DNA of 64,000 bases. Source: JAUIAS01 sp030425395 (GTDB taxonomy: Bacteria; Pseudomonadota; Alphaproteobacteria; Rhodobacterales; Rhodobacteraceae). Of this stretch, positions 16,984 to 26,400 are shown piece by piece. The DNA lies in NCBI GenBank assembly GCA_043553855.1, contig CP121336.1, forward strand, positions 2,232,001-2,296,000, written 5' to 3'. Both the position numbers and the translations under genes were made by a program. Each line of letters starts with the position of its first letter. Within the stretch, counting starts at the first letter, position 1. A model generated the notes under the pieces. The model made no database searches, was not told where the DNA came from, and worked only from the letters and a program-made list of their open reading frames with translations.

Positions 16984-17304
16984 CTAGATTTCGAGAGTCT
17001 CTGGATCAATGCCCTTGGACAGTGCGGTCTTGAACCACAGAGGCTGGCGACCCTTGCCGGTCCACGTTTGTGTGGGGTCCTCAGGATTGCGGTATCTTGC
17101 CTGACCTGGCTTTTTCGCGGCAGTTGTTTTTGTCTTGTTGCCGCCGGTGATGTCATCGAGGCTGAGGCCAAATTCGGCGACAGCCTTTTCAGCGGCGGCG
17201 CGGGCCTCTTGCAGCGCACGTTTTTCGGCGTTTACAATTGCCTTTTCGACGTCAGACTTCAGCTTCAGCAAGTCGTCTTTCGACATTGCGTTCAAATCAA
17301 CCAT
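16984..17304 (-). CDS. H-NS/HvrA-family nucleoid-associated regulator
   Basis: A 106-residue H-NS-like protein. The N-terminal half (MVDLNAMSKDDLLKLKSDVEKAI and the Ala/Glu-rich stretch after it) is a coiled-coil oligomerisation region. The C-terminus has the DNA-binding core YRNPEDPTQTWTGKGRQPLW, with the W-T-G-K-G-R-x-P signature of H-NS and of Rhodobacter HvrA/Spb, which bind curved AT-rich promoters. I chose the ATG at 17304, with GGGGA 9 bases upstream; an ATG at 17313 is an alternative. It lies between the ecm terminator and deoD. Confidence 0.88.
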   Translation of the reverse strand: MVDLNAMSKDDLLKLKSDVEKAIVNAEKRALQEARAAAEKAVAEFGLSLDDITGGNKTKTTAAKKPGQARYRNPEDPTQTWTGKGRQPLWFKTALSKGIDPETLEI

Positions 17305-17351
17305 TATTTGCATTCCCCATAAACCTTTAGAGATAGAAGGCTGGAATACTG

Positions 17352-17382
17352 AAAACGGCAATGGAAATCCATTGCCGTTTTT
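17352..17382. terminator. Terminator hairpin between ecm and the H-NS-like gene
   Basis: A 12-bp perfect stem, AAACGGCAATGG paired with CCATTGCCGTTT around the loop AAAT, flanked by T-runs in both directions (five T on the plus strand, four on the minus strand). Reading leftward it is about 20 bases after the ecm stop codon, so it most likely terminates ecm transcripts. Confidence 0.8.
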
Positions 17383-17403
17383 GTGTCAAATTCCTGAAAA
17401 GTG

Positions 17404-19371
17404 CTATTGCGCTGCAATCGCGGCGAGATCGGCCAGGGTCACGATATCCATCATGATTGTATTCAGCTCGAAATCTTTGGGCGTATAAACCTTGGCCACA
17501 CCCATGGCGAGAAGGCTCTGAGCATCGTCATCGGGAATGATTCCGCCAACGATGATCGGCACATGTCCCAAACCGGCGGCGGCCATCTTTTCCACAAGGT
17601 CCTTGACCAAAGGCAGGTGGCTGCCGCTCAGGATCGAGAGCCCCACAACATGGGCGTCCTCGGTTTTGGCGGCGTCCACGATTTCGTCAGGGGTCAGGCG
17701 GATCCCTTCATAGCTGATGTCCATACCGCAATCGCGGGCGCGGAAGGCAATCTGTTCGGCCCCGTTGGAATGCCCGTCAAGACCGGGTTTGCCAACGACG
17801 AACTTGAGCCGGCGACCAAGCTTGTCGCTCACCGCGTCCACGGCGGTCCGGATGTCGTCAAGTCCCTCTGTTTTGTTGGAAACCGATTTGGAAACGCCGG
17901 TCGGCCCGCGATACGTTCCGTGCACCCGGCGCATTTCCTCAGCCCATTCGCCGGTCGTCACACCGGCCTTGGCCGCTGCGATGGACGCGGGCATTACATT
18001 CTGGCCCTTTTGGGCGGCCTCGCGCAGCGCGGCGAGCGCGGCGTTGACCGCATCAGCGTCACGATCTGCACGCCAGGTGTTCAGGCGCTCAATCTGTTCT
18101 TGTTCCACGGCCGGATCAACGACCATGATTCCGCCGTCTTCAGTTTGCAGGGGCGAGGGTTCGCCAGTTGTGAACTTGTTCACACCGACTACGGTTGTTT
18201 CTCCCTTTTCGATGCGGTTCAGGCGTTCTGCATTGCTGTCCACCAAACGGGACTTCATGTATTCGATGGATTGCACTGCGCCGCCCATTGAATCGAGATT
18301 GGCCAGTTCCGCGCGGGCCCCTGTCTTGAGTTCCTGCACCTTGGCATCAACCGTCGGATTGCCGTCAAACAAGTCGCCGAATTCCAGAAGGTCGGTTTCA
18401 TAGGCCAGGATCTGCTGCATACGCATCGACCATTGCTGATCCCAAGGACGGGGCAATCCCAGCGCTTCGTTCCATGCGGGCAATTGAACGGCGCGCGCAC
18501 GCGCGTTCTTGGACAAGGTAACGGCCAGCATTTCGATGAGGATGCGGTAGACGTTGTTTTCTGGCTGTTGTTCGGTCAGCCCGAGGGAATTCACCTGAAC
18601 ACCATAGCGAAAGCGGCGGAATTTTGGATCGCTGACGCCGTAGCGGGTTTCGCAAATTTCATCCCACAGTTCGACAAAGGCGCGCATCTTGCACATCTCG
18701 GTCACGAAACGGATACCGGCGTTCACAAAGAACGAAATACGCCCGACAAGCGTCGGGAAATCTTCGGCTGGAACACGGGGTTGAAGTTCGTCCAGAACCG
18801 CCTGAGCCGTCGCCAGCGCAAAGGCAAGCTCTTGTTCCGGCGTGGCTCCTGCCTCCTGCAGGTGATAGGAACACACGTTCATCGGGTTCCACTTGGGAAT
18901 ATTGGTGTAACAATATTCCGCAACATCGCCGATCATTTTCAGTGACGGTTTCGGAGGGCACACATAGGTGCCACGCGACAGGTATTCTTTGATCAGGTCG
19001 TTTTGCACGGTTCCCTGAAGCTTGGTCACGTCTGCGCCTTGTTCTTCGGCCACCGCAACATAAAGGGCCAGAAGCCATGGCGCCGTCGCGTTGATCGTCA
19101 TCGACGTGTTCATTTGCTCCAGCGGGATTTCATCGAACAATGCGCGCATATCCCCAAGGTGGCAGACCGGAACGCCTACCTTTCCGACTTCGCCTCGCGC
19201 AAGGGTATGGTCGCTGTCATATCCAGTCTGCGTGGGCAGATCGAATGCCACGGACAGGCCCGTCTGTCCCTTCGCAAGATTCCCGCGATAAAGCGCGTTT
19301 GATGCCTTGGCGGTGGAGTGTCCGGCATAGGTTCGGATAAGCCAGGGACGATCTTTCTGCGGCTGCGTCAT
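17404..19371 (-). CDS. ecm: Ethylmalonyl-CoA mutase (B12-dependent)
   Basis: Coenzyme B12-dependent conversion of (2R)-ethylmalonyl-CoA to methylsuccinyl-CoA in the ethylmalonyl-CoA pathway. The protein is 655 residues, with a large TIM-barrel mutase domain (RTYAGHSTAKASNALYR at the substrate end, VAFDLPTQTGYDSDH, KWNPMNVCSYHLQEAGAT) followed by a C-terminal B12-binding domain with the DxHxxG motif in PGLDGHSNGAEQI and the GGIIPDDDAQ turn. A single-chain mutase carrying its own B12 domain, shorter than usual methylmalonyl-CoA mutases and near ccr, supports Ecm (MeaA-like) over Mcm. The ATG at 19371 follows GAGG. It is divergent from the acyltransferase gene. Confidence 0.9.
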   Translation of the reverse strand: MTQPQKDRPWLIRTYAGHSTAKASNALYRGNLAKGQTGLSVAFDLPTQTGYDSDHTLARGEVGKVGVPVCHLGDMRALFDEIPLEQMNTSMTINATAPWLLALYVAVAEEQGADVTKLQGTVQNDLIKEYLSRGTYVCPPKPSLKMIGDVAEYCYTNIPKWNPMNVCSYHLQEAGATPEQELAFALATAQAVLDELQPRVPAEDFPTLVGRISFFVNAGIRFVTEMCKMRAFVELWDEICETRYGVSDPKFRRFRYGVQVNSLGLTEQQPENNVYRILIEMLAVTLSKNARARAVQLPAWNEALGLPRPWDQQWSMRMQQILAYETDLLEFGDLFDGNPTVDAKVQELKTGARAELANLDSMGGAVQSIEYMKSRLVDSNAERLNRIEKGETTVVGVNKFTTGEPSPLQTEDGGIMVVDPAVEQEQIERLNTWRADRDADAVNAALAALREAAQKGQNVMPASIAAAKAGVTTGEWAEEMRRVHGTYRGPTGVSKSVSNKTEGLDDIRTAVDAVSDKLGRRLKFVVGKPGLDGHSNGAEQIAFRARDCGMDISYEGIRLTPDEIVDAAKTEDAHVVGLSILSGSHLPLVKDLVEKMAAAGLGHVPIIVGGIIPDDDAQSLLAMGVAKVYTPKDFELNTIMMDIVTLADLAAIAAQ

Positions 19372-19540
19372 CGGGGACCTCGTGAATCGCTGTGGGCAAT
19401 TATATTGCGTTTCAGGTGTCATACTTGAAATATTGGCGAAGTGTCAATTCGCTGCGTCGCGGCACAGTTGCCAACGCAATTTTACGACGTCCGGATGATA
19501 TCTTGCTTTACCGTTTTGGTCCGACCTGCAAAGGTTCGGT

Positions 19541-20875
19541 ATGACGAAGATGGTTGAACTGCCTCTTTGGGCGTTGGTTCTGTTGGTGGCCTTCGCGGGC
19601 GTGACTTTTGCGTCGCACTTCTTGTTCCCTTCCGTGCGTTGGTTTTTTCGCAGGCGCCTTGAGAAGGCCGTCGCGCGACTGAACGCCCGGCTCGAACGTC
19701 CGATCGAACCGTTTCGGCTCGCCCGGCGATATGACATGATCCAACGTCTGATTTACGATCCCGGTGTCGGGCAGGCAGTGGCCCAGCATGCCAAACAAGA
19801 AGCCATTCCTGAAAACGTCGCGTTCGAGAAAGCGAGGCGATACGCCCGCGAAATTGTTCCGTCGTTCTCGGCCACGGCGTATTTCGGCTTTGCGATCCGC
19901 GTGTCCCGGTTCTTGTCAAACGCGATGTATCGGGTCGAGGTCGACTATTTGGACGAAGACGCGATTAAGGGGATCGACCGGGATGCTACGGTGATTTTCG
20001 TTATGAACCACCGTAGCAACATGGACTATGTTCTTGTGACCTATCTGGCTGCACAAAGATCGGCGTTATCCTATGCGGTGGGCGAATGGGCGAATGTCTG
20101 GCCGTTGAACCGGCTGATACGGGCGATGGGGGCATATTTCATCCGGCGTGGTTCTCTCAACGATTTATATCGTGGGGTTTTGGCCAGATACGTCCATCTG
20201 GCGACTTCGGGCGGGGTGACACAGGCGATGTTCCCTGAAGGCGGGCTGACCCTCGATGGCGGGTTAAAGCCACCCAAACTGGGCTTGTTGAAGTATCTGG
20301 TCCAAACGCATCAGAACGGGGATCGCGATGTGGTTTTTGTGCCCGTCGGCATAAACTATGATCGCGTCCTTGAAGACCGGATCCTGATTTCTGCGCGGCA
20401 TCATCCCAAGCGTCGGTTTCGGGCGTCTATTGGCGTGGTCGCGCGGTTTGCAATCAAACAACTGTGGTTGCGGGTCAGGGGGCGGTATCATCACTTTGGT
20501 CGCGCCGCGGTTCAATATGGCCGCCCATTGTCGCTTCGCGCGTTCAGTGCAGGAAAAATAGATGGCGTGACCGAAGCTTTGGGTGATGAACTCATGGCCC
20601 GTATCGGCAGGGCTGTGCCCTTGCTACCCGTTCCTTTGGTTGCGTCGGTGATGCAGGATGGCGCAATCCGTCATCGCGCGGACATTGAGGCGAGCGTCGC
20701 TGAATTTCTTGTTCGGGTCGGCGTGGGCGGGGACACCACGGCGATTGTCTCCGATGCTCTGGAGATTCTGAATCGGCGTCATGTTCTGGAAAAATCCGAT
20801 GACGGGTGGCAGTGCCCAGAGGACCAGAGAGACGTGTGCCGGTATTATGCGCAATCAATCCGACACTTTGGCTAA
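19541..20875 (+). CDS. PlsB-like glycerol-3-phosphate / 1-acylglycerol-phosphate acyltransferase
   Basis: A 444-residue membrane-associated acyltransferase. An N-terminal hydrophobic helix (residues 7-30) is followed by the catalytic HX4D motif in VMNHRSNMDYVLV, then GAYFIRRG (phosphate binding) and the substrate motif MFPEGGLTLDG. Order and spacing match PlsB/PlsC-type enzymes that acylate glycerol-3-phosphate or lysophosphatidate for membrane lipid synthesis; the length is between PlsC (about 250) and PlsB (about 800), so substrate preference is uncertain. It is followed by ccr on the same strand with a 161-bp gap. Confidence 0.82.
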   Translation: MTKMVELPLWALVLLVAFAGVTFASHFLFPSVRWFFRRRLEKAVARLNARLERPIEPFRLARRYDMIQRLIYDPGVGQAVAQHAKQEAIPENVAFEKARRYAREIVPSFSATAYFGFAIRVSRFLSNAMYRVEVDYLDEDAIKGIDRDATVIFVMNHRSNMDYVLVTYLAAQRSALSYAVGEWANVWPLNRLIRAMGAYFIRRGSLNDLYRGVLARYVHLATSGGVTQAMFPEGGLTLDGGLKPPKLGLLKYLVQTHQNGDRDVVFVPVGINYDRVLEDRILISARHHPKRRFRASIGVVARFAIKQLWLRVRGRYHHFGRAAVQYGRPLSLRAFSAGKIDGVTEALGDELMARIGRAVPLLPVPLVASVMQDGAIRHRADIEASVAEFLVRVGVGGDTTAIVSDALEILNRRHVLEKSDDGWQCPEDQRDVCRYYAQSIRHFG

Positions 20876-21036
20876 GGCGCGGCATTCTGCGTCTGCATTG
20901 TAACTTTCTGCGCCTGCTGGGTCATAAAATTACCAAAACTGATCATTTCTTGTTGCAAAGTTGCGCGGAGAAAAATATTTCATCGGAGAAGTCGCGATTC
21001 TGCAATGCGGCAATGAACATGATTATGGAGGCTCAA

Positions 21037-22323
<1,287 letters not shown>

Positions 22324-22348
22324 CCTGACGACAGAGCCAATCAAACCA

Positions 22349-22379
22349 AGCCCGCGAAGATCGCTTCGCGGGCTTTTTT
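22349..22379 (+). terminator. Rho-independent terminator after ccr
   Basis: An 11-bp perfect stem, AGCCCGCGAAG paired with CTTCGCGGGCT around a four-base loop, followed by five T. It begins about 25 bases after the ccr stop and insulates ccr from the quorum-sensing genes downstream. Confidence 0.9.
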
Positions 22380-22486
22380 GCGCCTCCCCATATCTGGGGA
22401 GTAGATATCGGTGAATATTCTTCGTTAACCTGATCGTGCTAAGGTAGAATTAACCAATTGTTAACTACTTTGAGGGGACTCTGGCC

Positions 22487-22702
22487 ATGCAACATGACTG
22501 GATTCTAGGCGTTCTGTCGGATCTGCAAGCCTTTGCCAAGACAAATGGCCTTGAGGCCCTTGGCGAACAGCTTGACGATACGCGGCTCATCGCGATGGCC
22601 GAACTCGCCTGTATTCCAAGCGAAGGGCAGGCGCGTGCACATGGAGAATCGCCAACGGCTGGACGACATCCTCAAAGAGGTGGAAGCCTCCCCGACGCTT
22701 GA
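22487..22702 (+). CDS. Short ORF overlapping the start of luxR
   Basis: A 71-codon frame starting with ATG after a strong GAGGGGA site: MQHDWILGVLSDLQAFAKTN, then LEALGEQLDDTRLIAMAELA. The first 45 residues are protein-like and helical. I recall similar short proteins next to LuxR genes in Rhodobacteraceae, but I cannot verify this here. The last 21 codons overlap the luxR start (22641) in another frame, so it may be translated just ahead of luxR and couple its translation. Function unknown. Confidence 0.6.
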   Translation: MQHDWILGVLSDLQAFAKTNGLEALGEQLDDTRLIAMAELACIPSEGQARAHGESPTAGRHPQRGGSLPDA

Positions 22703-23360
22703 GGCACTTCAAACCGCGAGCGAGGCATTGCGCGACGCACTTGAGGTCGATCACCTTGTCTATCATTGGGTTGACAGCACCGGCGAACAATATGGATGCG
22801 GCACCTATTCGGACGAATGGGTGGATCGTTATCTTGAATGCAATTACCTGCGCATAGACCCGGTTATTTCTGGGTGCCTTCAACAATTTCAACCATTGGA
22901 TTGGCGCGAGCTTGACTGGACGCCCAAGGCATTGGCCGCCTTCCGACAGGAAGCGATGTCCTATGGTCTTGGCAATCAGGGGTTTTCCGTGCCGATCCGG
23001 GGACCGAATGGCCAATTCGCTCTGTTCACGGTGAATGCGAACCGGAACGATGAGGCATGGGATGACTTTATCGTCGCAAACGGTCACGCCTTGATCCTGA
23101 TTGCCCAGATATTCAACCAAAAGGCAATTGAGTTTGAACCGGGCCGCACGCCGCAACAGGTGCAGCCTTTGTCCCCCCGCGAAGTCGAAGCAATGGCGAT
23201 GCTGTCCAAGGGATACAGCCGGGCGCAGATCGCCAGCCTTCTGAATATTTCAGAGCATACATTACGGGTCTATATCGAAGGAGCGCGGTTCAAGCTTGGG
23301 GCGTTGAACACGACCCATGCCGTGGCGCGGGCCATTGGCCGGGGGCTGGTCACCCCCTAG
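22641..23360 (+). CDS. luxR: LuxR-family autoinducer-binding transcriptional regulator
   Basis: A 239-residue acyl-homoserine-lactone receptor. The ligand domain keeps the canonical residues Trp60, Tyr64, Asp73-Pro74 and Trp88 (in SDEWVDRYL, LRIDPVI and LDWREL). The C-terminal HTH (residues 177-235) reads LSPREVEAMAMLSKGYSRAQIASLLNIS in two parts and ends in HAVARAIGRGLV. I chose the ATG at 22641, which gives the normal LuxR length, over an earlier ATG at 22533. It is followed 93 bp later by a LuxI gene, making a cognate quorum-sensing pair. Confidence 0.93.
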   Translation: MENRQRLDDILKEVEASPTLEALQTASEALRDALEVDHLVYHWVDSTGEQYGCGTYSDEWVDRYLECNYLRIDPVISGCLQQFQPLDWRELDWTPKALAAFRQEAMSYGLGNQGFSVPIRGPNGQFALFTVNANRNDEAWDDFIVANGHALILIAQIFNQKAIEFEPGRTPQQVQPLSPREVEAMAMLSKGYSRAQIASLLNISEHTLRVYIEGARFKLGALNTTHAVARAIGRGLVTP

Positions 23361-23416
23361 CTTGAACGCATAAGCAACGTGCGTTCGATTCATCGGCTGA
23401 CAGGTTTTTGATCACT

Positions 23417-23450
23417 ACCTCGGACGGCAGTTTTTGCTGCCACGAGGTGA
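23417..23450 (+). promoter_or_regulatory. Hairpin occluding the luxI ribosome-binding site
   Basis: The RNA can form an 11-bp stem with a small asymmetric internal loop: ACCTCG at 23417-23422 pairs with CGAGGT at 23443-23448, and GGCAG at 23426-23430 pairs with CTGCC at 23437-23441. The Shine-Dalgarno GAGG at 23444-23447, six bases before the GTG start at 23454, is inside the closing stem. No T-tract follows, so it is not a terminator. I infer that luxI translation is restrained unless the hairpin is opened. Confidence 0.55.
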
Positions 23451-23453
23451 CCC

Positions 23454-24086
23454 GTGATCCGATTCCTTACCGCCCCTGACCTTAGCCGTTTTCCCGTTTT
23501 GGCCCGTTCCATGTTTCTGGATCGGACGCTCCAGTTTCGCGATCGCATGGGCTGGCCCGTTCGGGTCGATGCGGACGGGGGCGAGCGAGATGAATACGAT
23601 GCGTGCTCTCCAATCTATGTCCTCTGGGAAACACCCGACGGACGGCACGGCGGGTCATTGCGTCTGTTGGCCACAACAGGGCGGGTAATGGTGAATGAGG
23701 TTTTTGCCGATCTCCTGCCCGACGGGCAGATCAGCGATCCGGCGATATGGGAATGCACGCGATTTTGTCTTGCGCCGGGGGCGGATGGGCGAGTGGCAGC
23801 CGCGCTGATGCAGGCGGGCGGTGAGATCATGCGCCAAAATGGTGTCGATCACTTTGTCGGCGTATTTGATGCGCCGATGGTGCGGGTCTATTCCCGATTG
23901 GGCTCCAGCCCGCGCATTCTGGGACGAAACGGAACGGGCCGCGGGGCGATTGGGGTCGGGTTATGGGCCTATGACAAAGCCGCGCGTGCCGCGCTAGAGG
24001 CCCGATCCGGCATTGACGGGGCCCAGATGACGGCGTGGTTTCTGCAGTCATCCCTGAGCCGTCGCAGAGGCTTTGCCGCCGGCTAG
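23454..24086 (+). CDS. luxI: Acyl-homoserine-lactone synthase (LuxI family)
   Basis: Makes an N-acyl-homoserine lactone from S-adenosylmethionine and an acyl carrier. The 210-residue protein keeps the LuxI invariant residues at expected positions: Arg24, Phe28, Trp34, Glu44, Asp46, Asp49, Arg70, Glu100 and Arg103 (seen in FLDRTLQFRDRMGWPV, GERDEYD, SLRLLATTG and IWECTRF). The acyl chain cannot be predicted. The start is GTG at 23454, whose ribosome-binding site sits in a hairpin. Located with luxR downstream of ccr, an arrangement I associate with Roseobacter genomes. Confidence 0.93.
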   Translation: MIRFLTAPDLSRFPVLARSMFLDRTLQFRDRMGWPVRVDADGGERDEYDACSPIYVLWETPDGRHGGSLRLLATTGRVMVNEVFADLLPDGQISDPAIWECTRFCLAPGADGRVAAALMQAGGEIMRQNGVDHFVGVFDAPMVRVYSRLGSSPRILGRNGTGRGAIGVGLWAYDKAARAALEARSGIDGAQMTAWFLQSSLSRRRGFAAG

Positions 24087-24133
24087 AGCCAACCTCTCTG
24101 GCGCCTGTCTGGCGGTCCCTGTAGTGTGCCGCC

Positions 24134-25669
24134 ATGACAGAGATTTCCCCGGTTCTTTCGGACGATCAGGCCACTGCCTATGACACCATCGCAGAGATGC
24201 TGCGCGGGGCCGGTGTGGATATCGAAGATGGGGTTTGCCTTCCGGCCAAGGCAGGCAAGACATCAGCCATGGCCGTCATGGGCAAGGCCGGTTCGGGCAA
24301 AACGTTGCTTCTGGCGCAGATGTGCCGTGACCTGAAGGAGGCGGGCGTCGATATCGTCAGCGGCGACTATGAGGGCCGTAACCGAAAAGATCGCCGCACA
24401 CTTGCCGTGCTTGCCCCGACGAACAAGGCGGCCAGCGTTTTGCGCCTGCGCGGTGTACCGGCCACGACCATCCATCGCATTCTCTATACGCCGGTTTACG
24501 ACCCCGAATACGAGCGCATCGCCGAATGGCTGATGGGCGAAGGCGAACGCCCCGAGATCGAAGGATTGACCGATATCGCGCTGGATCGCGCGCAGGCCTT
24601 CTTTGCCATCAACAAAAGCGTTCCGGGAGCCTTGGCCGCGGCGGGGTTGCGCGGGTCCGACTTCATTACCGGCTGGAAGCGGCGCGAAGATCCGTTGGAT
24701 ATCGGGTTTATTGATGAATCCTCCATGCTGGACGATCGCCAGTTCGATGACCTGCGCGAAATTTTCCCCAATCTGGTTCTGTTCGGCGATCCCGCACAGC
24801 TGGCCCCGGTCAACCAATCGGGCACCATGGTGTTTGACCGGTTGGCGGATCAGTCCAAACTGATGCTCAATCGTGTTCACCGCCAAGAGCAAGACAACCC
24901 GATTCTGGATCTGGCCCATATGCTGGCTGATCCGCAGCTTGGTTTTGAAGATTTTGAGGCCGAAATCACGCGCATTGCCAAGCACGACGAACGGGTTCGG
25001 ATCGGTCAGCGGGTCGAAGTCGATCTGATGGCGCGCAGCCCGGTGCTCGTTTGGCGCAACGCCACGCGCATTCGGCTGATCAACGCATTCCGGTCCGTGT
25101 ATGACGCGCCCGATGATGAGCTGCTCGAGGGCGAACCGTTGATCTGTGACGGGATCGAACTGCCGCTCAAGCATCGGCGTAAAAGGCTCGATCTTGAGGC
25201 GCGCGGCCTGATCAAAGGGGCCCAGGTGATTTATCTCGGGCCGGGCAGAAAGCCGGGGTTTTCGCGTTTGCATGTTATTGGTGCCGAAGATCCGCAGGTA
25301 TCCGCAGCGTCAATCGTCAAGATCGAAAAACCGGACGAAGAGGAACCGTTCATTCCCTTTGCCGCGCGTATGGGGGCCGCGTTCCTGCATGGCGCGGCAG
25401 TGACCATTCACAAGGCGCAAGGGTCGCAGTGGAATACGGTTCAGGTCTTTGCCCCTGATTTGTGGGCCGCCGCGCGTACAGGCCGCTCAGAAGCGGGACA
25501 GGCGCTTTGGAAGCGGCTTGCCTATGTGGCCATCACCCGCGCGCAGGAAAACCTGTTCTGGGTGGTGCGCAACCGATTGTCCCGGCCCGAAACACCGTTG
25601 TCCGTGGCTGATCTGAAATCCACACCGCGCGCGCCGCTGACCCTTTTGCAGGAGACCGAAGAGATATGA
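24134..25669 (+). CDS. RecD-like superfamily 1 DNA helicase / exonuclease-type ATPase
   Basis: A 511-residue SF1 helicase. Walker A is GKAGSGKT at residues 50-57, motif Ia LAPTNKAASVLR and TTIHRIL follow, Walker B is IGFIDESSML, motif III GDPAQLAPVN, and the C-terminal UvrD_C_2 block is HKAQGSQWNTV plus YVAITRAQENLFWVV. This order matches RecD2-like or Dda-like helicases; no RecB or RecC is nearby, so it acts alone or in an unknown repair step. It overlaps the SDR gene by four bases (ATGA), which suggests translational coupling. Confidence 0.9.
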   Translation: MTEISPVLSDDQATAYDTIAEMLRGAGVDIEDGVCLPAKAGKTSAMAVMGKAGSGKTLLLAQMCRDLKEAGVDIVSGDYEGRNRKDRRTLAVLAPTNKAASVLRLRGVPATTIHRILYTPVYDPEYERIAEWLMGEGERPEIEGLTDIALDRAQAFFAINKSVPGALAAAGLRGSDFITGWKRREDPLDIGFIDESSMLDDRQFDDLREIFPNLVLFGDPAQLAPVNQSGTMVFDRLADQSKLMLNRVHRQEQDNPILDLAHMLADPQLGFEDFEAEITRIAKHDERVRIGQRVEVDLMARSPVLVWRNATRIRLINAFRSVYDAPDDELLEGEPLICDGIELPLKHRRKRLDLEARGLIKGAQVIYLGPGRKPGFSRLHVIGAEDPQVSAASIVKIEKPDEEEPFIPFAARMGAAFLHGAAVTIHKAQGSQWNTVQVFAPDLWAAARTGRSEAGQALWKRLAYVAITRAQENLFWVVRNRLSRPETPLSVADLKSTPRAPLTLLQETEEI

Positions 25670-26379
25670 AAACCATCATCGTGACCGGTGCAAGCTCTGG
25701 TATCGGGCGTGCCACCGCCGAGACATTCTTGGGCGCAGGTTGGGCTGTGGGTCTGATCGCCCGTAGCGCCGACAAGCTGGAAACCTTGGCCGCAGACTGG
25801 CCCACGGCGATGGCGCTGCCCGCGGATGTGACCGATGCGCAGGGGATGCAGGCCGCGTTTGATCGCTTTGTTGCGGAACACGGGCGGTTTGACGTGTTGT
25901 TCAACAATGCCGGAATGTTCGGCCCCTCGGCCCCCATCGACGAAATCTCGCTTGCGGATTGGGACGAAGTGCTTTCGGTGAACTTGCGGGGGATGTTCAT
26001 TGCCGCGCGGCTTGCCTTTGCCCAGATGCGCAGGCAATCCCCGCAGGGTGGGCGTATCATCAACAATGGGTCGATTTCCGCCCATGCGCCGCGCCCCGGT
26101 TCGGTTTGCTATACCACCACCAAACACGCCATTACTGGACTGACCCGGTCGTTGGCGCTGGATGGGCGGCCGTTCGATATCGCCTGTGGTCAAATTGATA
26201 TCGGCAATGCCGAAAGCGAAATCGTGGCCAATCTCAAGACCACGAACCCGGATATGCCTACCATGAATGTAGATCACGCCGCGTCGGCGGTTCGCTATAT
26301 GGCGGAATTGCCGCCAGAGGCCAATGTCCAGTTCATGACCGTGATGGCAACCAAAATGCCCTATATCGGACGCGGTTAG
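25666..26379 (+). CDS. Short-chain dehydrogenase/reductase
   Basis: A 237-residue classical SDR. The cofactor motif TGASSGIG is at residues 6-13, NNAG follows, the catalytic Ser is in NNGSISAHAPRPG and the YxxxK pair is in CYTTTKHAITGL. The substrate is not predictable. Start ATG at 25666 overlaps the helicase stop. Confidence 0.9.
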   Translation: MKTIIVTGASSGIGRATAETFLGAGWAVGLIARSADKLETLAADWPTAMALPADVTDAQGMQAAFDRFVAEHGRFDVLFNNAGMFGPSAPIDEISLADWDEVLSVNLRGMFIAARLAFAQMRRQSPQGGRIINNGSISAHAPRPGSVCYTTTKHAITGLTRSLALDGRPFDIACGQIDIGNAESEIVANLKTTNPDMPTMNVDHAASAVRYMAELPPEANVQFMTVMATKMPYIGRG

Positions 26380-26400
26380 GGCGACGCCGCGTCTCGTTGG

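Noticed and set aside
17404..19371. Annotation as methylmalonyl-CoA mutase large subunit
   Set aside because: The single-chain length of 655 residues, its own C-terminal B12 domain, and proximity to ccr fit ethylmalonyl-CoA mutase better, although final proof needs a phylogeny.
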